Translations under genes and position numbers: made by a program | NCBI RefSeq assembly: GCF_014195585.1 | Contig: NZ_JACICA010000001.1 | Coordinates: 62,001 to 126,000, forward strand | Length of the DNA stretch: 64,000 bases | Source of the DNA: Alloprevotella rava | Lineage (GTDB): Bacteria; Bacteroidota; Bacteroidia; Bacteroidales; Bacteroidaceae | Direction: 5' to 3' | Shown here: piece after piece, positions 1 through 8,103 of the stretch | Numbering within the stretch: position 1 is the stretch's first letter | Layout of the letters: each line of letters starts with the position of its first letter | The notes under the pieces: model-generated | What the model saw: the letters and a program-made list of their open reading frames with translations, nothing else | What the model was told of the DNA's origin: nothing | The model's database searches: none

Positions 1-899
1 TTCACTATGAACACTATCTTTACGACACGAAAGCTAGTGTCGTATTAGTTAATAAAGATTTTCAACCATCTAAGCCTGTTACTGCCACGTTGATACGTGT
101 TGAAGACGCACGTGCTTGTGTTGCACGTTTGTTGACATTGTATCAGCAAACGATGTCGCAGCCGCGCGTTGGTATTCATCCGCAAGCTTGTGTGGCCGAA
201 ACAGCACAGATTGGTAAGAATGTTTATGTAGGTCCGCATGCTTATGTGGGCGAGAATGTTGTTATCGGTGATGGCACGCAACTTTATGCAGGAGTAGTTG
301 TTGAAGAACGCGCAACGGTGGGGGAGAATTGTATCCTCTATCCGAATGTTTCTGTTTATCACGATTGTCATGTTGGTAACCGCGTAATTCTTCATTCTGG
401 TTGCTGCATTGGTTCTGATGGTTTTGGCTTTGCTCCGATTGAAGGAGGCTACGAGAAGATACCTCAGATAGGCAATGCCATCGTTGAAGATGATGTAGAG
501 ATAGGTGCTAATTCCTGTGTGGATCGTGCCGTTATGGGCTCAACCTATGTGCGCAAGGGCGTGAAGCTCGACAATCTCGTTCAGATTGCTCATAATTGCG
601 ATATAGGAGAAAATACAGTGATGTCGGCTCAAGTAGGAGTGGCTGGCTCAACCAAGATAGGTCAGTGGTGTATGTTTGGCGGACAGGTTGGCGTTGCTGG
701 TCATATAGAGATTGCCGACCGCACTCGTAGCGGAGCACAAGCAGGTATTGCTGGAAAAGTGCGTAAGTCCGACCAGGTTATTATTGGGTCTCCTGCAATG
801 GACGCTCGCCAGTTTGCTCGTTGCTCTGCAGTATTTAAGAATCTCCCCGAATTGTGGAAGGACGTGAACGACTTGAAGCGTGCTTTCGAAAATAAATGA
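1..899 (+). CDS. lpxD: UDP-3-O-acylglucosamine N-acyltransferase LpxD, 5' end outside the window
   Basis: LpxD adds the second 3-hydroxyacyl chain to UDP-3-O-acylglucosamine in lipid A synthesis, in the cytoplasm. The reading frame is open from base 3 with no start inside the window, so the N-terminal part is missing. The first visible residues ([17 protein letters not shown]) belong to the uridine-binding N-terminal domain. A long left-handed beta-helix of hexapeptide repeats follows (e.g. [20 protein letters not shown]), with the LpxD-typical GFGFAP and [12 protein letters not shown] segments; the His of the latter is the family's catalytic position. The C-terminal helical tail is present. 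The stop lies 12 bases before the lpxC-fabZ start, which indicates an lpx operon. A TTG at 90 could be mistaken for the start, but it lies inside the conserved frame. Confidence 0.95.
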   Translation, partial: HYEHYLYDTKASVVLVNKDFQPSKPVTATLIRVEDARACVARLLTLYQQTMSQPRVGIHPQACVAETAQIGKNVYVGPHAYVGENVVIGDGTQLYAGVVVEERATVGENCILYPNVSVYHDCHVGNRVILHSGCCIGSDGFGFAPIEGGYEKIPQIGNAIVEDDVEIGANSCVDRAVMGSTYVRKGVKLDNLVQIAHNCDIGENTVMSAQVGVAGSTKIGQWCMFGGQVGVAGHIEIADRTRSGAQAGIAGKVRKSDQVIIGSPAMDARQFARCSAVFKNLPELWKDVNDLKRAFENK

Positions 900-911
900 A
901 ACGTATAGACT

Positions 912-2297
912 ATGTTTAAGCAAAAAACTCTCAAAGGAAGTTTTTCTCTTTTCGGAAAAGGACTCCACACAGGTTTGAACCTGACCGTGACGTTCAATCC
1001 TGCTCCAGAGAATTTCGGATATAAAGTTCAGCGTATTGATTTACCAGGAGAACCACTCATTGAAGCCATTGCCGAAAATGTGGTAGATACATCTCGTGGT
1101 ACTGTCATTGCGAAAGGCGAGGCTCGTTGCTCCACGATTGAGCACGCCATGGCTGCCTTGTATGCCAGTGGTATTGACAACTGCCTTATATCGGTGAACG
1201 GACCAGAGTTTCCTATCCTCGATGGTAGTGCAGAAATCTATATGGCCAATATTCAAAAGGTGGGTATTGAAGAACAGAATGCAGAGAAAGATTTCTTCGT
1301 TATTAAACGTAAGATAGAATTCCGCGATGATAAGACAGGCTCTAGCATTATCATCCTTCCCGATGAGCAATTCTCTCTGACGGCTATGATTTCTTTCGAC
1401 TCAGAGTTTATTGGTAGCCAGTTTGCTACGCTTGACAATATGGAAGATTTCGGAAAGGAGATAGCACCTGCTCGCACCTTTGTCTTCGTTCGAGAAATAG
1501 AGCCTCTGCTCAAGATGGGGCTTATCAAAGGTGGCGATTTGGACAATGCTGTTGTTATCTATGAAACACCTATGGAGCAAGGTGCGCTCGATCTCTTAGC
1601 CGACAATCTACATGTGGATCATCGTGATGCAACGAAGCTGGGCTACATCCAACGCCGCCCGCTCGAGTGGCGCAATGAGCCTGCACGCCATAAATTGCTG
1701 GATATCATCGGCGATATGGCACTGATTGGTCGCCCGCTAAAAGGTAGAATTATTGCCACCAAACCTGGTCATACCATCAATAATAAGTTTGCACGACAGA
1801 TGCGTCGTGAAATTCGCAAACACGAAGTGCAAGCTCCAAAGTACGACCCAAATCAAGCACCATTGATGGACATCAATCGTGTTCGTGCTTTGCTTCCACA
1901 TCGCTATCCGATGCAGCTGGTGGACAAAGTTATTGAAATGGGCTCCGACTATATCGTAGCGGTTAAGAATGTTACAAGCAATGAGCCTTTCTTCCAAGGG
2001 CATTTCCCCAAAGAGCCTGTTATGCCCGGCGTTTTGCAAATCGAAGCCTTGGCTCAAGCCGGCGGATTGCTCACGCTGAACACAATGAAGGATCCAGAGA
2101 AGTGTAGTACTTACTTCTTGAAAATAGATGGTGTTAAATTCCGTCAGAAGGTTGTACCTGGTGATACGCTGCTTTTCAAAGTGCGTATGACAGCGCCCAT
2201 TCGTCATGGTATTGCATCTATGCATGGCTTTGTCTTTGTGGGCGAAACTGCAGTTATGGAAGCATCTTTTACTGCTCAACTTGTTGAAAACAAATAA
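912..2297 (+). CDS. lpxC/fabZ: LpxC-FabZ fusion: UDP-3-O-acyl-GlcNAc deacetylase / 3-hydroxyacyl-ACP dehydratase
   Basis: This is a bifunctional 461-residue protein of the type known in Bacteroidetes. Residues about 1-300 are LpxC, the zinc deacetylase that commits flux to lipid A. Visible features are GKGLHTG near the N terminus, the EHAMAAL zinc-ligand His (about residue 77), ILDGSA, and RHKLLDIIGD (about residue 259), which supplies the other His and Asp zinc ligands. Residues about 315-461 are a FabZ hot-dog dehydratase with LLPHRYPMQLVDKV and the catalytic GHFPKEPVMPG...E helix. The fusion links lipid A commitment to fatty-acid elongation, two activities that compete for 3-hydroxyacyl-ACP. 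It lies between lpxD and lpxA with short gaps, as expected for one transcript. Confidence 0.97.
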   Translation: MFKQKTLKGSFSLFGKGLHTGLNLTVTFNPAPENFGYKVQRIDLPGEPLIEAIAENVVDTSRGTVIAKGEARCSTIEHAMAALYASGIDNCLISVNGPEFPILDGSAEIYMANIQKVGIEEQNAEKDFFVIKRKIEFRDDKTGSSIIILPDEQFSLTAMISFDSEFIGSQFATLDNMEDFGKEIAPARTFVFVREIEPLLKMGLIKGGDLDNAVVIYETPMEQGALDLLADNLHVDHRDATKLGYIQRRPLEWRNEPARHKLLDIIGDMALIGRPLKGRIIATKPGHTINNKFARQMRREIRKHEVQAPKYDPNQAPLMDINRVRALLPHRYPMQLVDKVIEMGSDYIVAVKNVTSNEPFFQGHFPKEPVMPGVLQIEALAQAGGLLTLNTMKDPEKCSTYFLKIDGVKFRQKVVPGDTLLFKVRMTAPIRHGIASMHGFVFVGETAVMEASFTAQLVENK

Positions 2298-2310
2298 TCA
2301 TTGAATAGCT

Positions 2311-3090
2311 ATGGCAAATAAGATAAGTCCTTTGGCTTACGTCGATCCCGAGGCTAAAATTGGAGAGAACTGCGAAATTGGTCCTTTCTGCTTTATTGAT
2401 AAGAATGTCGTTATTGGCGATAATAACCGCTTGATGAATAGTGTGACTGTGCTCTACGGCACGCGGATGGGAAATGGAAATGTGGTTTTCCCAGGTGCAG
2501 TACTTGGTGCTGTTCCTCAAGACTTGAAGTTTCGCGGTGAAGAAACTACTGCTGAAATTGGCGACAATAATACAATTCGTGAAAATGTTACCATCAACCG
2601 TGGAACTGCTGCGAAGGGCAAGACCGTAGTAGGCAGTAATAACCTGCTGATGGAGGGAATGCACGTGGCTCATGATGTCTTTGTCGGCAGCGGTTGTATT
2701 ATAGGAAATTCCACAAAGCTTGCTGGTGAGGTTGTCATTGACGACTTTGCCATCTTGTCTGCAAATGTTCTCGTGCATCAGTTCTGTCGCATTGGTAGTT
2801 ATGTAATGGTCGGTGGAGGCTCTCGCACTAGTCAGGACATACCTCCATTCACAATGGCCGCTCGAGAACCTATAAAGTATTGTGGTTTGAATCTTGTGGG
2901 ACTTCGTCGCAGAGGATTTTCTTCCGAAGTTATCGAAAAGGTGCATAAGGCTTATAAGATTATTTACGATAGTGAAAAATTGATGAAAGAACGCCTCGAA
3001 GAAGTGCGTGAAACCCTCGGTGGCTGCAAGGAAATAGACTATATCGTAGATTTCTGTAGCAGTTCACAGCGTGGTATTATTGCTGGCTAA
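2311..3090 (+). CDS. lpxA: UDP-N-acetylglucosamine acyltransferase LpxA
   Basis: LpxA transfers 3-hydroxyacyl from ACP to UDP-GlcNAc, the first step of lipid A synthesis. The 259-residue length is typical. The N-terminal two thirds are hexapeptide repeats (AKIGENCEIGPFCFIDKNVVIG), and MHVAHDVFVG contains the catalytic His. The C-terminal helical region (GLNLVGLRRRGFS) is the LpxA acyl-ACP-binding tail. It starts 13 bases after the lpxC-fabZ stop in the same operon. It differs from LpxD in lacking the N-terminal uridine-binding domain. Confidence 0.96.
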   Translation: MANKISPLAYVDPEAKIGENCEIGPFCFIDKNVVIGDNNRLMNSVTVLYGTRMGNGNVVFPGAVLGAVPQDLKFRGEETTAEIGDNNTIRENVTINRGTAAKGKTVVGSNNLLMEGMHVAHDVFVGSGCIIGNSTKLAGEVVIDDFAILSANVLVHQFCRIGSYVMVGGGSRTSQDIPPFTMAAREPIKYCGLNLVGLRRRGFSSEVIEKVHKAYKIIYDSEKLMKERLEEVRETLGGCKEIDYIVDFCSSSQRGIIAG

Positions 3091-3120
3091 TGGTAGTCCT
3101 TTCAATAGTGCTAATAAAGT

Positions 3121-3681
3121 ATGATATTAAAAATAAAATTTATCTCAGACGAGGTTGAAGGCTTCTTGCGTGAGTTTGAAATCGACAGCGATGCAACTTT
3201 CCTCGATTTGAATAAAGCGATTCTTGCTTCCTGCAATTATCCAGACGATCAAATGACATCCTTCTATCTGTGTGATGAAGAATGGGAACGCGGTCAGCAA
3301 GTGACGCGTGAGGACATGGGCGCATCTAGTGCTGATGAGGATGTTTATGTCATGGAGAACACGCGCCTTAGTGAGTTCTTGGAAGAAGAAGGACAACGAC
3401 TCGTGTTCGTGTTCGATCCCTTTTCAGACCGAATGCTCTATGCTACGGTTTGCGAAGAGATTCCAGGAAAGAATTTGAGTGCCCCCAAAGTTGTACGTTC
3501 TAAAGGAACTGCTCCGCAGCAAATAGCAGAGCTAGACTTCTCTATGCCAGCTCCCAAAACCGCTACTGCTGGAGCAGGAGAGGTAGAAGATGATGCACTC
3601 TTTGGTGCAGAAGGTCCACAATTCAATGATGATGAACTCGATTTGGAGGGATTCGAAATAAGCGACGGACAGCCCTATTGA
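3121..3681 (+). CDS. pRiA4b ORF3-like protein of unknown function
   Basis: This 186-residue protein has an N-terminal half resembling the plasmid pRiA4b ORF-3 (IS1096 TnpR-like) fold: a beta-rich start ([21 protein letters not shown]), a helix followed by the [11 protein letters not shown] segment, then an acidic loop and [10 protein letters not shown]. The C-terminal part (about residues 130-186) is acidic, low in complexity and probably disordered. There is no signal peptide. The stop codon overlaps the TTG start of miaA, so the two are probably translationally coupled. I recognise the family but not a function; 'transposon-related' is only the historical family name and nothing here is mobile. 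Confidence 0.75.
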   Translation: MILKIKFISDEVEGFLREFEIDSDATFLDLNKAILASCNYPDDQMTSFYLCDEEWERGQQVTREDMGASSADEDVYVMENTRLSEFLEEEGQRLVFVFDPFSDRMLYATVCEEIPGKNLSAPKVVRSKGTAPQQIAELDFSMPAPKTATAGAGEVEDDALFGAEGPQFNDDELDLEGFEISDGQPY

Positions 3682-4589
3682 AAACTCTTATCGTCATTTT
3701 GGGGCCTACGGGCGTAGGAAAAACCGAATTGTCTTTGCAAATTGCAGAGCAGTTCGGTTCCTGCATTATTAGTGCTGATAGTCGCCAGTTTTATCGTGAT
3801 ATTCCTATAGGTACAGCCGCTCCCACTCCCGAGCAGCTAGCTCGTGTAAAACATTATTTTGTTGGTACACTTGGTTTGGAGGATTACTATAGTGCTGCAC
3901 AATACGAGGCCGATACACTTCAATTGCTTGCTCAGCTTTTTGAACAGCAGGAGGTTGTCGTGATGAGCGGTGGCTCAATGATGTATATTGATGCCGTTTG
4001 CAATGGGATTGATGACATTCCAACGGTGACGGATGAAACGCGCCAAATGGTGCATTCTCGTTACGAAGCAGAAGGCTTAGAATCTTTGGTGTCCGAGTTG
4101 CGCCTGCTTGATCCTGCTTATTACGAATGCGTGGATAGGAAAAATACTGCGCGTGTGTTGCACGCCCTTGAGATTTGTTACCAAACAGGGCAGACTTTTA
4201 CCTCTTTTCGTACGGGAAAGAAGAAGCTGCGTCCTTTCAATATTATAAAGGTTGGGCTGAATCGCCCACGCCCCGAATTGTTCGATAGAATAAATCTCCG
4301 TGTCTCTGCAATGATGGATGAGGGGCTTTTGGCTGAAGTGCGGCGTGTGCTCCCTTTTCGTAATTGTAACTCATTGAATACCGTGGGCTACAAAGAATTG
4401 TTCAATTATTTAGATGGAGAATGGGAGTTAGACTTTGCTCTCGATAGAATGCGTAAGAATACACGTGTTTATGCCAAAAAGCAACTCACGTGGTTCAAGC
4501 GTGATGAAAGTGTCTGCTGGTTTCATCCAGAAGAAAGCTCGATCTTTGATAGATTACACGATGCCGTGGCGGCGTATAAAAAAATCTAA
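3678..4589 (+). CDS. miaA: tRNA dimethylallyltransferase MiaA
   Basis: MiaA transfers a dimethylallyl group to N6 of A37 in tRNAs that read UNN codons. The P-loop [10 protein letters not shown] is at the N terminus, followed by the substrate-binding [10 protein letters not shown] and the [10 protein letters not shown] segment. [16 protein letters not shown] and [14 protein letters not shown] near the C terminus are family hallmarks. The length of 303 residues is normal. The most plausible start is a TTG overlapping the upstream TGA (TTGA), which places the P-loop at the usual distance from the N terminus; no ATG fits. Confidence 0.96.
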   Translation: MKTLIVILGPTGVGKTELSLQIAEQFGSCIISADSRQFYRDIPIGTAAPTPEQLARVKHYFVGTLGLEDYYSAAQYEADTLQLLAQLFEQQEVVVMSGGSMMYIDAVCNGIDDIPTVTDETRQMVHSRYEAEGLESLVSELRLLDPAYYECVDRKNTARVLHALEICYQTGQTFTSFRTGKKKLRPFNIIKVGLNRPRPELFDRINLRVSAMMDEGLLAEVRRVLPFRNCNSLNTVGYKELFNYLDGEWELDFALDRMRKNTRVYAKKQLTWFKRDESVCWFHPEESSIFDRLHDAVAAYKKI

Positions 4590-4645
4590 ATCTTTGCAGG
4601 TATGGCTTTGTTGCTGTATTTTTGCATATCAATAAGTATTGAAAT

Positions 4646-7198
4646 ATGTCAGAAATTAAAAAGTCTTTATTGGATACCCTTCTTCGTCCTTTTTGTTGGT
4701 GTAATCGCAAGTTAAAAGGATTTTGGAACTGGTATAAAAGCTTATACAAAGGCCTGCCATGGTGGAAGAAAACCATTGTGGCCCTTTCTTCTTTTATAGC
4801 CTTTCTCATCTTTTATATCTTCGCAGTCATTTTCAACCTTTTCTGGCTCTTTGGAAAGTCACCATCGCTGAACGAGATTATGCATCCTAAAACAGCAATG
4901 GCTTCTGAAATCTATAGTGCTGATGGGAAAGTTATCGGCAAGTTTTTTAGTGAAAATCGTATGCCTGTGGAGTATAAGGACATCAATCCTGTATTCTTCA
5001 AAGCTTTGATCTCGACCGAAGACGAACGCTTCTATAAGCACCACGGCGTTGACTTCCAAGGAATGCTGGCTGCTGCTAAAGATGCCACCCGAGGTAATGC
5101 TCGCGGTGCCTCAACAATCACGCAGCAGTTGGTGAAGAATATGTTTAAAGTTCGCTCTGAATATGGTACAGGTCTTCTGGGTAAAATACCTGGTGTTAGA
5201 ATCCTCATTATGAAGAGTAAGGAGATGATTATTGCAACAGAGATTGAGATGACCAACTCTAAGCAAGACATTCTCCGAATGTATGCAAATACTGTTGATT
5301 TCGGCTCAAATGCTTTTGGTATAAAGACTGCTGCCAAGACCTACTTTAATACAACTCCCGCTAAACTGAAGCCTGAAGAGGCCGCAGTACTTGTGGGAAT
5401 GCTGAAGGCTACTACGGCCTATAATCCTCGTACAAATCCTGAGCGAAGCAAGTCACGCCGCAATGTGGTGTTGGAGAATATGTACACTCACAACTTCTTA
5501 TCGCGTCAAGAAGCCGATTCGCTGAAAAAACTTCCTTTGAAGTTGGACTTTAGTGTGGAAAGCGCTCTTGATGGGCAAGCTCTCTATTTCCGCGATGCCG
5601 TAGCTGACTATATTAAGGAAAAGTGTCCCGATCTGGATCCTTATACAGATGGTCTGAAGATCTATACTACGCTGGATACGCGTATGCAGAAATATGCGGA
5701 AGAAGCTGTTACGCAGCAAATGAAAACTGTGCAAAACAACTTCGACAATCATTGGCGTGGGCAAGATCCTTGGCGTGATGAGCGCGGAAATATTATTCCG
5801 AACTTTATAGAAGATCGTTTGAAGAAAGAAAATACCTATAAGCAGTTGGTGGCTCGTTATCCCAACGATCCAGACTCTGTAACTTATTTTCTCAATAAGC
5901 CACATAAGGTAAAACTCTTTACTTATAATGGTCCAGAAGAACGAATCATGTCAACGGTCGACTCTTTGAAATATATGGTCCGTTTTATGCACGCAGGTTT
6001 TATGGCAATGGAGCCGCAGACTGGTTATGTTCGTGCTTGGGTGGGCGATATTGATTATAAGACTTGGCAGTATGATAAAGTAGTATCCATGCGTCAACCT
6101 GGTTCTACTTTTAAGCTCTTCGTGTATGCTACGGCAATGAAGCAAGGTCTTACGCCTGCCGATACTCGTCGAGATGAGATGATTGAGATGACTGTCTACG
6201 ATAAAGTTAAAAAAGAAAATACAGTATGGCGTCCCACAAATGCTAATGGCCGTTTTTCAGGCATTGATATGCCCATACGTGCGGCTTTTGCTCGAAGTAT
6301 AAATTCGGTAGCTGTACGCTTAGGGCAGGAAGTGGGTATTCCAGAGATAATTCGTACCGCTCAAGATTTAGGTGTGAAATCTCCTTTAGATGATGCTCCT
6401 GCATTGACTTTAGGTGCAAGCGATGTGAAGCTAGAAGAAATTGTTGGAGCATATAGTGCCGTGGCCAATTATGGTGCTTATATCGAACCCACTTTGGTTA
6501 CAAAAATAGTGAATCAAGATGGTGATGTAGTCTACGAGACAGAAGCGAAGCCCGTACAAGCTCTTCCATGGAAGGCTGCTTTCTATATGCAAAAGATATT
6601 GGAGGCTGGTATGACAGATTCTGGTGGTACGTCACAATCCTTTCAGAGCTACTTAGGTAGTGCTTTGTGGAATAAAAAGATAGATGCAGGTGGAAAAACA
6701 GGTACTTCGAATAACCACTCTGATGCATGGTTCGTTGGAGTTACGCCAGGACTTGTCTGTGGTGCTTGGGTTGGAGCCGAAGACCGTTGCATACACTTCC
6801 GAACTGGAGCTTTAGGACAAGGGAGTAGAACAGCTCTGCCGATTGTAGGGCTCTTTATGCAAAAAGTTTTGGCAGATGCCGAGCTTGGGCAGAAGTACAG
6901 ACAGCGTTATGCACCAACACCTGAAGTTGTTGATCCTGCTACTTATGGTGGAGATTTTAATTTCTCAGCTCCTTCTGATAATCTTGCAGATTCTCTTTCT
7001 TCTCATCAGTCAGATAGTTTAGACTCTTCCGCTGATGATTTGATGGGAGGAGGTGGAGAACCGTTAGAAGAACCTGCTGTTACGCCGCGACCAGAGGAAG
7101 TACAAAGTAGTTCTTCCCGTACTGTGATCTCTTCGCAAAAAACTGGTACGCAGAAAGTGAAAAAGGAAAAAGACTCTGGTGAAGATCTTTTTAACTAA
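4646..7198 (+). CDS. mrcA: Class A penicillin-binding protein (PBP1A-like)
   Basis: This is a bifunctional peptidoglycan glycosyltransferase/transpeptidase of 850 residues anchored in the inner membrane. A transmembrane segment lies at about residues 45-68. The GT51 domain shows STEDERFYKHHGVD with the catalytic Glu, and GASTITQQLVKNMF. The transpeptidase domain has the active-site SxxK in RQPGSTFKLF, SIN in RSINSVAVRL as the SxN motif, and KTGTSNNHSD as the KTG box. The tail after about residue 770 is Ser/Glu-rich and ends in Lys-rich sequence, probably disordered. It lies 57 bases after miaA and is followed by a strong terminator, so it probably ends the lpx-miaA transcript. Confidence 0.95.
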   Translation: MSEIKKSLLDTLLRPFCWCNRKLKGFWNWYKSLYKGLPWWKKTIVALSSFIAFLIFYIFAVIFNLFWLFGKSPSLNEIMHPKTAMASEIYSADGKVIGKFFSENRMPVEYKDINPVFFKALISTEDERFYKHHGVDFQGMLAAAKDATRGNARGASTITQQLVKNMFKVRSEYGTGLLGKIPGVRILIMKSKEMIIATEIEMTNSKQDILRMYANTVDFGSNAFGIKTAAKTYFNTTPAKLKPEEAAVLVGMLKATTAYNPRTNPERSKSRRNVVLENMYTHNFLSRQEADSLKKLPLKLDFSVESALDGQALYFRDAVADYIKEKCPDLDPYTDGLKIYTTLDTRMQKYAEEAVTQQMKTVQNNFDNHWRGQDPWRDERGNIIPNFIEDRLKKENTYKQLVARYPNDPDSVTYFLNKPHKVKLFTYNGPEERIMSTVDSLKYMVRFMHAGFMAMEPQTGYVRAWVGDIDYKTWQYDKVVSMRQPGSTFKLFVYATAMKQGLTPADTRRDEMIEMTVYDKVKKENTVWRPTNANGRFSGIDMPIRAAFARSINSVAVRLGQEVGIPEIIRTAQDLGVKSPLDDAPALTLGASDVKLEEIVGAYSAVANYGAYIEPTLVTKIVNQDGDVVYETEAKPVQALPWKAAFYMQKILEAGMTDSGGTSQSFQSYLGSALWNKKIDAGGKTGTSNNHSDAWFVGVTPGLVCGAWVGAEDRCIHFRTGALGQGSRTALPIVGLFMQKVLADAELGQKYRQRYAPTPEVVDPATYGGDFNFSAPSDNLADSLSSHQSDSLDSSADDLMGGGGEPLEEPAVTPRPEEVQSSSSRTVISSQKTGTQKVKKEKDSGEDLFN

Positions 7199-7204
7199 AA
7201 AATA

Positions 7205-7247
7205 AACTAACGGCAGGTTTGCAAATGAGTAAACTTGCCGTTAGTTT
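7205..7247 (+). terminator. Rho-independent terminator after the PBP gene
   Basis: AACTAACGGCAGG...CTTGCCGTTAG forms a long stem (one G-U pair), followed on + by TTTTATTATA. It begins about 7 bases after the stop codon of the penicillin-binding protein gene. Confidence 0.85.
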
Positions 7248-7408
7248 TATTATAGCTGTCCGTAAAATACTTAGGCGATAGAAGAGTCTTATCTGTAACG
7301 CCTAAAAAGGGAGATTTTTTAGGGATATTACCAATAGGATTACGGATTTATAGGACAACATAAAAAAGATCACAACCATAGGACTGCAGTCTTTTAATAC
7401 ATATGCTT

Positions 7409-7738
7409 TTACTCTTCTATAGAGTGACTATCTATCTCTGCTTCTACAACGAAGATAAGATCTTCGGGAGAGAAATCGCCGATATGTTCGCGTTTTGCCG
7501 TTTTTGCTAAGTAAGCAGCAATGGCTTCAACGTCGATATTTATAAATCCATCTTTGTCGGGCTCGGCATCGAGGATACCACTTTCTGCGTAGTATTCTGT
7601 GATGACATCAAGGAAGTAGTAGAGTTGTTCTTCGGTGAACTTCTCTTTCAACTCCTGTGGTATTTGCTGTTGAATAAAGGCAACGGTCTGTGCGTCGTCG
7701 AGCTCGTCTTGCAGGAGCTCTTCTTCAAAACTTGCCAT
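7409..7738 (-). CDS. Small acidic conserved protein downstream of thioredoxin
   Basis: This 109-residue acidic protein has no signal peptide, membrane segment or cysteine. It is mostly helical by appearance (LLQDELDDAQTVAFIQQQI, then FTEEQLYYFLDVITEYY), with a central DKDGFINIDVEAIAAYL stretch resembling a single EF-hand-like loop by eye only. It begins three bases after the trxA stop on the same strand and must be co-transcribed with it. I recognise it as a Bacteroidales hypothetical type but assign no function. Confidence 0.75.
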   Translation of the reverse strand: MASFEEELLQDELDDAQTVAFIQQQIPQELKEKFTEEQLYYFLDVITEYYAESGILDAEPDKDGFINIDVEAIAAYLAKTAKREHIGDFSPEDLIFVVEAEIDSHSIEE

Positions 7739-7741
7739 GAC

Positions 7742-8056
7742 TTAAAGGAGAGTGTCAAACTTTTCAGCAAACTTGCTTTTGGGAGCAGCGCCTACCATGC
7801 GGTCGACAAGTTCTCCATCTTTGAAGAAAAGGATCGTTGGAACGCTAGCTATACCATAGCGAGCTGCCAATCCTGCACATTCTTCAACATCAGCTTTGCC
7901 AACAGTAACACGGCCTTCGTATTCTTCTGCCAATTCGGTCATGATTGGAGCTACCTTTTTGCAAGGGCCACACCATGTAGCTGAAAAGTCTACTACAAGA
8001 GGTTGCTTTGACGCCAATTCTGCGTCGAAATTTTGTTCGGAGATGATTTTTTCCAT
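7742..8056 (-). CDS. trxA: Thioredoxin
   Basis: This is a cytoplasmic thioredoxin of standard length (104 residues). The redox motif WCGPCKKVAP lies near residue 29, and the cis-Pro loop IASVPTILFFKDGE and the GAAPKSKF helix follow. It has no signal peptide, so it acts on cytoplasmic substrates such as ribonucleotide reductase and peroxidases. It lies downstream of dnaE on the same strand but has its own -7 box, so it can be expressed independently of dnaE. Confidence 0.95.
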   Translation of the reverse strand: MEKIISEQNFDAELASKQPLVVDFSATWCGPCKKVAPIMTELAEEYEGRVTVGKADVEECAGLAARYGIASVPTILFFKDGELVDRMVGAAPKSKFAEKFDTLL

Positions 8057-8088
8057 ATTATATTTATTTTAGTTTGATATATGCTTCG

Positions 8089-8096
8089 CAAAGATA
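8089..8096 (-). promoter_or_regulatory. -7 box (TATCTTTG) for trxA
   Basis: On the minus strand TATCTTTG matches the Bacteroidetes -7 consensus TAnnTTTG and lies about 33 bases upstream of the trxA ATG. No good TTTG -33 element is seen at 19-21 bases. Confidence 0.55.
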
Positions 8097-8103
8097 GTGC
8101 CAT

